A stretch of DNA of 64,000 nucleotides from DASTFP01 sp963744345 (lineage in GTDB: Bacteria > Verrucomicrobiota > Verrucomicrobiia > Chthoniobacterales > Terrimicrobiaceae), in assembly GCA_963744345.1 (NCBI GenBank), contig CAVUTD010000026.1:1-64000 (forward strand). Direction: 5' to 3'. This document shows, in pieces, positions 60,453-64,000 of the stretch. Each line of letters begins with the position of its first letter. Within the stretch, counting starts at the first letter, position 1. A program made the translations under genes and the position numbers. Under the pieces are notes generated by a model. The model worked only from the letters and a program-made list of their open reading frames with translations, made no database searches and was not told the DNA's origin.

Positions 60453-62813
60453 ATGGCGCTCGATCCCTCCCTATTCGAAAAGCTAGGCCTTTTTTACCTC
60501 GGCCGATCTTACGATGTCGCCAAAAAAGCGTCCAGCCAAGCTCCGTTGCTCTATGAGTCTCGAGATCTGGTCACGCACGCCGTATGCGTGGGAATGACCG
60601 GAAGCGGGAAAACCGGACTTTGCCTTGCTTTGCTTGAGGAGGCCGCCCTCGATGGCATACCGGCGATCATCATCGACCCCAAGGGAGATTTGGGGAACCT
60701 GCTCCTGACCTTCCCCGAACTCCGCCCCGAGGATTTCCGGAACTGGGTCAATGCCGAAGACGCGCAGCGCAAGGGTTTGGATGTTGACACCTACGCGGCG
60801 CAGCAGGCGGACAGTTGGAGAGCGGGTTTGGCAGCTTGGGGCGAGGGTCCCGAGCGCATCCGAACTCTGCGCGAGAGCGTAGAGATGGCGATTTACACTC
60901 CGGGAAGCACCAGCGGCATTCCTATCAACGTGCTCGCCTCCCTTGGCGCGCCGCACACTGACGATGCTGAGGCGCTTGTAGAGCGGGTGCAGACCACGGC
61001 AGCCAGCTTCCTTGCGCTGCTCAAACTTGACGCCGATCCCGTAAAAAGCCGCGATTACATCTTAATCTCTGCGCTTCTGACGCACGAGTGGGAAAACCGT
61101 AAGGACCTGGATCTGACGACGCTTATCGAACGAATTCAAAATCCCCCCTTTCAGAAGATTGGCGTCCTTGATCTGGAGACCTTTTATCCCGCGAAGGATC
61201 GCTTCGGTTTGGTGGTCGCGCTCAATAACATGCTTGCCTCACCGGGCTTTGCCACGTGGCGGCAGGGGCAAAACCTCGATGTAGCTCGCCTTCTTTACTC
61301 GCCCGAGGGTAAGCCGCGACTCGCCATTTTTTCCATCGCCCATTTGGGCGATGAGGAGCGGATGTTCTTTGTCTCGCTGCTTCTGAACGAAGTCGTCTCC
61401 TGGACGCGATCTCAGAGTGGCACGACGAGCCTGCGCGCGATCCTCTACATGGATGAAATCTTTGGCTATCTCCCACCCACCGCCAATCCGCCATCGAAGC
61501 TACCTCTGCTAACTTTACTCAAGCAGGCCAGGGCTTTCGGCGTCGGCGTCGTTTTGGCAACCCAAAATCCCGTTGATCTAGACTATAAGGCATTATCGAA
61601 CGCCGGCACCTGGTTCATCGGGCGCCTCCAAACTGAACGCGACAAGGCGCGCATGCTCGACGGGCTGCAAGGCGCGGCCGCGGGGGGAAAATTCGATCGT
61701 CAAGTCATGCAAGCTCTCCTGGGCGGCTTAGGCAATCGCATCTTCCTTATGAATAACGTCCACGATGATGCTCCGCTCGTCTTCGAAACCCGCTGGGTGA
61801 TGAGCTACCTTCGGGGACCTCTCACCAAAGATCAAATCAAGCTGCTAATGTCAGGACACCGGTCCTCGCCGGCGGTTGCAGCAACTGCGGCAACGCCAGC
61901 TTCTGCCAGTTCTCAGCGCCCGGCCTTGCCACCCGCGATTCGTCAGGTGTTTCTTCCAGCGCTCCCCGGAGTGCCGGTGCTTTATTCCCCGCGGGTGCTT
62001 GGCGCGGCAAGCCTCCGGTTTGCGGATCGAAAGCTCCGCCTTGAGCAAACTCGCGAAGTTATTCTTGCGGGATCGATCCCGGACGGGATGGCCGGCGTTG
62101 AGTGGAGGGAACTTCCAGGCGTTCAACTTAGCGACCTTGAGAAAACCCCCGCCGGCAACGCGCGATTTGAGGAAGCCCCGCCCGCAGCGGTTCGGCCCGA
62201 GAACTATGCCGCTTGGCAGAGAGACTTTGTCCAAGCCCTTCTCTTAACTCAGAGTCTCCAGGTTTTTCGTTGTGCCAGCGTGAAGGCCACATCAAGGCCC
62301 GACGAGACGGAGGGAGAGTTCAGGACGCGGATCGCGCAGGCTTTGCGCGAGAAGCGGGACGCCACCATTGAAGCGCTGCGGAAGAAATATGCGCCGCGCG
62401 TGGCATCTCTTCAGGTGCGCCTGGCTCGAGCGAGTGCCGCCGTCGAGACTCAAAAAGAACAGGCATCGCAAACACGCATGCAAACGTTCATCTCCGTAGG
62501 CTCAACTCTGCTCGGGGCAGTTCTCGGGCGCAAGGGCTTGAGCTCTTCCACGATCAGCAAGGCCACCACCGCGGCCAGAGGTGTGAGCCGCAGCATTCAA
62601 GAGGGTTCGGAAGCTGCCGCGGCAGAACAGGGTGTGGAGGTAATTCGGCGGCAAATTGCGGATATCGAAACCGAAATCGAAGCGGAAAGCGCCGCATTGG
62701 CGGCGAGCCAGCCAGATATCGAGGTCGTTGAAGTGAAACCGCTCAAGAGCGCGGTATCCGTCCGCTTGATCGCCCTAGGATGGTTACCCGACGAGGAAGC
62801 TCGGCAAAGCTAA
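60453..62813 (+). CDS. HerA-like ATPase (DUF87-type ATP-binding protein)
   Basis: 786 residues from ATG 60453; the frame upstream lies under the divergent gene. Walker A: HAVCVGMTGSGKTGLCLALL; then IPAIIIDPKGDLGNLLLTFP; Walker B: LRAILYMDEIFGYLPPTANP; sensor-like VLATQNPVDLDYKALSNAGT, and a C-terminal arginine-finger-like RLQTERDKARMLDGLQGA. The late part has a coiled-coil (RIAQALREKRDATIEALRKK; AAVETQKEQASQTRMQ) and a final beta part. HerA/VirB4-like ATPases move DNA or protein. It lies alone with a divergent secreted protein, so its job is not given by context. Confidence 0.8.
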   Translation: MALDPSLFEKLGLFYLGRSYDVAKKASSQAPLLYESRDLVTHAVCVGMTGSGKTGLCLALLEEAALDGIPAIIIDPKGDLGNLLLTFPELRPEDFRNWVNAEDAQRKGLDVDTYAAQQADSWRAGLAAWGEGPERIRTLRESVEMAIYTPGSTSGIPINVLASLGAPHTDDAEALVERVQTTAASFLALLKLDADPVKSRDYILISALLTHEWENRKDLDLTTLIERIQNPPFQKIGVLDLETFYPAKDRFGLVVALNNMLASPGFATWRQGQNLDVARLLYSPEGKPRLAIFSIAHLGDEERMFFVSLLLNEVVSWTRSQSGTTSLRAILYMDEIFGYLPPTANPPSKLPLLTLLKQARAFGVGVVLATQNPVDLDYKALSNAGTWFIGRLQTERDKARMLDGLQGAAAGGKFDRQVMQALLGGLGNRIFLMNNVHDDAPLVFETRWVMSYLRGPLTKDQIKLLMSGHRSSPAVAATAATPASASSQRPALPPAIRQVFLPALPGVPVLYSPRVLGAASLRFADRKLRLEQTREVILAGSIPDGMAGVEWRELPGVQLSDLEKTPAGNARFEEAPPAAVRPENYAAWQRDFVQALLLTQSLQVFRCASVKATSRPDETEGEFRTRIAQALREKRDATIEALRKKYAPRVASLQVRLARASAAVETQKEQASQTRMQTFISVGSTLLGAVLGRKGLSSSTISKATTAARGVSRSIQEGSEAAAAEQGVEVIRRQIADIETEIEAESAALAASQPDIEVVEVKPLKSAVSVRLIALGWLPDEEARQS

Positions 62814-62816
62814 CAT

Positions 62817-63470
62817 TCAACCAGGCTTTGCAGCCAGAAGATCTCTACAATCCTGGCAGTAGACCTGCGCATCTGGAGCCTTGAGGATGCCTGAAACGAT
62901 AGCGACTCTTTGCGCCCCTGCGGCAAGAACAATTGGTAAATTCTCGCGCTTGATACCTCCAATGCAAAACACGGGCAGAGATATCAAATGTTGAACCCGG
63001 CTGATTTCGCTGAGGCCGATCGGCGGGTAGTCCGGTTTGGTGGGGGTTGCAAAAAGCGGACCAAAGCCGATGTAGTCGGCTCCTTCGTCCTGCGCTGCGA
63101 GAGCTTGGTTCAGACTATGCGTCGATTTGCCGATGATGGCCGCTTTTCCAGCGAGCGCGCGTGCCTCGGCAACGCTCACGTCGTCCTGTCCGACATGCGC
63201 TCCGGCCGCCCCGAATTGGGGGACTAACTCCGGACGATCATTAAGAATGAAGGGAACATGATGCGCCAGGCAGAGCGCCGCGAGACTGGTTACCAGTGAA
63301 GCAATCTCGGTGAGATCTTTGTTCTTGGCGCGCAGCTGAAGGAATTGGACGCCTCCCTCGAGCATCCTCTGCGCGATGGTAAGCGCGGAACTCTCAGGGA
63401 CGTAGCCAAGATCCAGGATGCCATAGAGTCTTGCCTCTTGGAGAGCAGCCTGCTGCCACAGAGAGCTCAT
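62817..63470 (-). CDS. thiE: Thiamine-phosphate synthase
   Basis: 217 residues. TIM-barrel marks: ARLYGILDLGYV, GVQFLQLRAKNK, HVPFILNDRPELVPQFGAAG, AHVGQDDVSVAEARALAG, IIGKSTHSLNQALAAQDEGA, DYIGFGPLFATPTKPDYPPI and PVFCIGGIKRENLPIVLAAG. It couples HMP-PP and thiazole phosphate to thiamine phosphate. It converges on the HerA-like gene with 3 bp between. Confidence 0.92.
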   Translation of the reverse strand: MSSLWQQAALQEARLYGILDLGYVPESSALTIAQRMLEGGVQFLQLRAKNKDLTEIASLVTSLAALCLAHHVPFILNDRPELVPQFGAAGAHVGQDDVSVAEARALAGKAAIIGKSTHSLNQALAAQDEGADYIGFGPLFATPTKPDYPPIGLSEISRVQHLISLPVFCIGGIKRENLPIVLAAGAQRVAIVSGILKAPDAQVYCQDCRDLLAAKPG

Positions 63471-63506
63471 TCAGAAGGAGACGCGAGGCTGGGCGGCCCT
63501 TTCGGT

Positions 63507-64000
63507 TTACTTCGACAGAGGTGTAGGGTAGACGCCCGCCGCATGCAGTCGTTCGAGCGCCTTCATGACCTCCGGTTTGTCCTCCCGATAGGTTACGCCG
63601 AACCACTCAGCATCTGTCGGCAAAACGGCGAGACTCGCCTCTTTGCGTGCGATCATCTCTCCGATGGCCACGGGGATGTAGCATTCCGCCTTTGGATCAG
63701 ATGAGCTTGTCCTCAGAAATTCGACGAGCTGTCGTTCAATCAATGGGAAAACGGCGGGCGTCAAACCCCAGAAATTCATGGAAACAGGCTCCTCTCCACC
63801 AAACTTCTTCACGCTGCCGTCCGGTTCTTGTTCTTGAATCCCGCCTGCCACACGCTCGATTCCCGTACATTCCCTGATCGTTATCAGTTGTCCTCGGGCA
63901 TCCACCTGACAGACACCGCGGGCAACCGACCCATGCTCGGACAGCGTGTGATCCAACCGGTAGCCAGCCATCGCAAAATGCGGAGCTTCCGGAGACGAGG
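63507..64000 (-). CDS. Sugar-phosphate nucleotidyltransferase-like protein, C-terminal part (5' end outside)
   Basis: The frame is open to the right edge, so only about 164 residues are seen. APHFAMAGYRLDHTLSEHGS, VARGVCQVDARGQLITIREC, EPVSMNFWGLTPAVFPLIER, ECYIPVAIGEMIARKEASLA and DAEWFGVTYREDKPEVMKAL fit the C-terminal half of NDP-sugar pyrophosphorylase-like nucleotidyltransferases. It starts 36 bp upstream of the thiE start on the same strand. Confidence 0.75.
   Translation of the reverse strand, partial: SSPEAPHFAMAGYRLDHTLSEHGSVARGVCQVDARGQLITIRECTGIERVAGGIQEQEPDGSVKKFGGEEPVSMNFWGLTPAVFPLIERQLVEFLRTSSSDPKAECYIPVAIGEMIARKEASLAVLPTDAEWFGVTYREDKPEVMKALERLHAAGVYPTPLSK

Overview
The window looks like a chromosomal segment of a Gram-negative bacterium. 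LpxK, a LolA-like protein, RlpA, an RND pump and many lipoproteins imply an outer membrane with lipid A. Verrucomicrobiota (Chthoniobacterales-type soil lineage) is my best guess, from the integrase type, the dnaK-groES-groEL linkage and the style of SUMF1, DUF4159 and DUF2076 proteins. This is inference; there is no rRNA or marker tree here.

Region 1 (1-11.6 kb) is accessory. It holds the N-terminal part of a GC-rich BTAD/SARP-type regulator, then a decayed prophage or phage satellite that abuts the 3' end of a tRNA-Ser(GCU) gene. The element keeps a C-terminal integrase remnant, an orphan HicB-like gene, a small-terminase-like gene, a head decoration gene, a broken major capsid gene, several small unknown genes, a frameshifted family A DNA polymerase with a 3'-5' exonuclease domain, a DNA methyltransferase-like gene and an excisionase-like HTH gene. 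No large terminase, portal or tail gene is visible. A secreted cytochrome c gene sits where such packaging genes might be expected. Two sharp DNA signals lie in it: a 15-bp perfect inverted repeat (6943-6990) and two tandem 20-bp palindromic units (10796-10835).

Region 2 (11.7-33.4 kb) is ordinary chromosome: thrB-lpxK; a LolA-like gene; PAP2 phosphatase-GT39-GT2 (envelope glycan or lipid work); a PerM-like permease; a translationally coupled set of HtrA protease, TPR protein, a receiver-pseudokinase-TM-SUMF1 fusion and a secreted protein; a MacAB-like ABC exporter; a lipoprotein with a DUF4380/aldose-epimerase-like protein; an active ketoacyl synthase coupled to an inactive homologue; and a MATE exporter.

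Region 3 (33.4-44.6 kb) starts with an IS110-family element, followed by RlpA, a CPA2 antiporter, an alpha/beta hydrolase, a DUF4410-like lipoprotein and a histone-deacetylase-like enzyme. It then runs into a gene-poor, degenerate stretch (41.5-44.6 kb) with an IS3 left-end relic, a broken TIR-domain gene, a broken small membrane gene and a few small genes.

Region 4 (44.6-64 kb) has an RND pump with a frameshifted adaptor, dnaK-groES-groEL with a strong terminator, an IS3-family element with a broken orfB, a TetR-controlled FAD oxidoreductase-glutaredoxin pair, a DUF4159 protein, a caspase-like secreted protein divergent from a HerA-like ATPase, thiE, and the end of a sugar nucleotidyltransferase gene.

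Seven genes are interrupted by single-base indels, several in short C/G runs, and the capsid gene also has an in-frame stop. Either these genes are decaying or the assembly has residual homopolymer errors. Reads would settle which.
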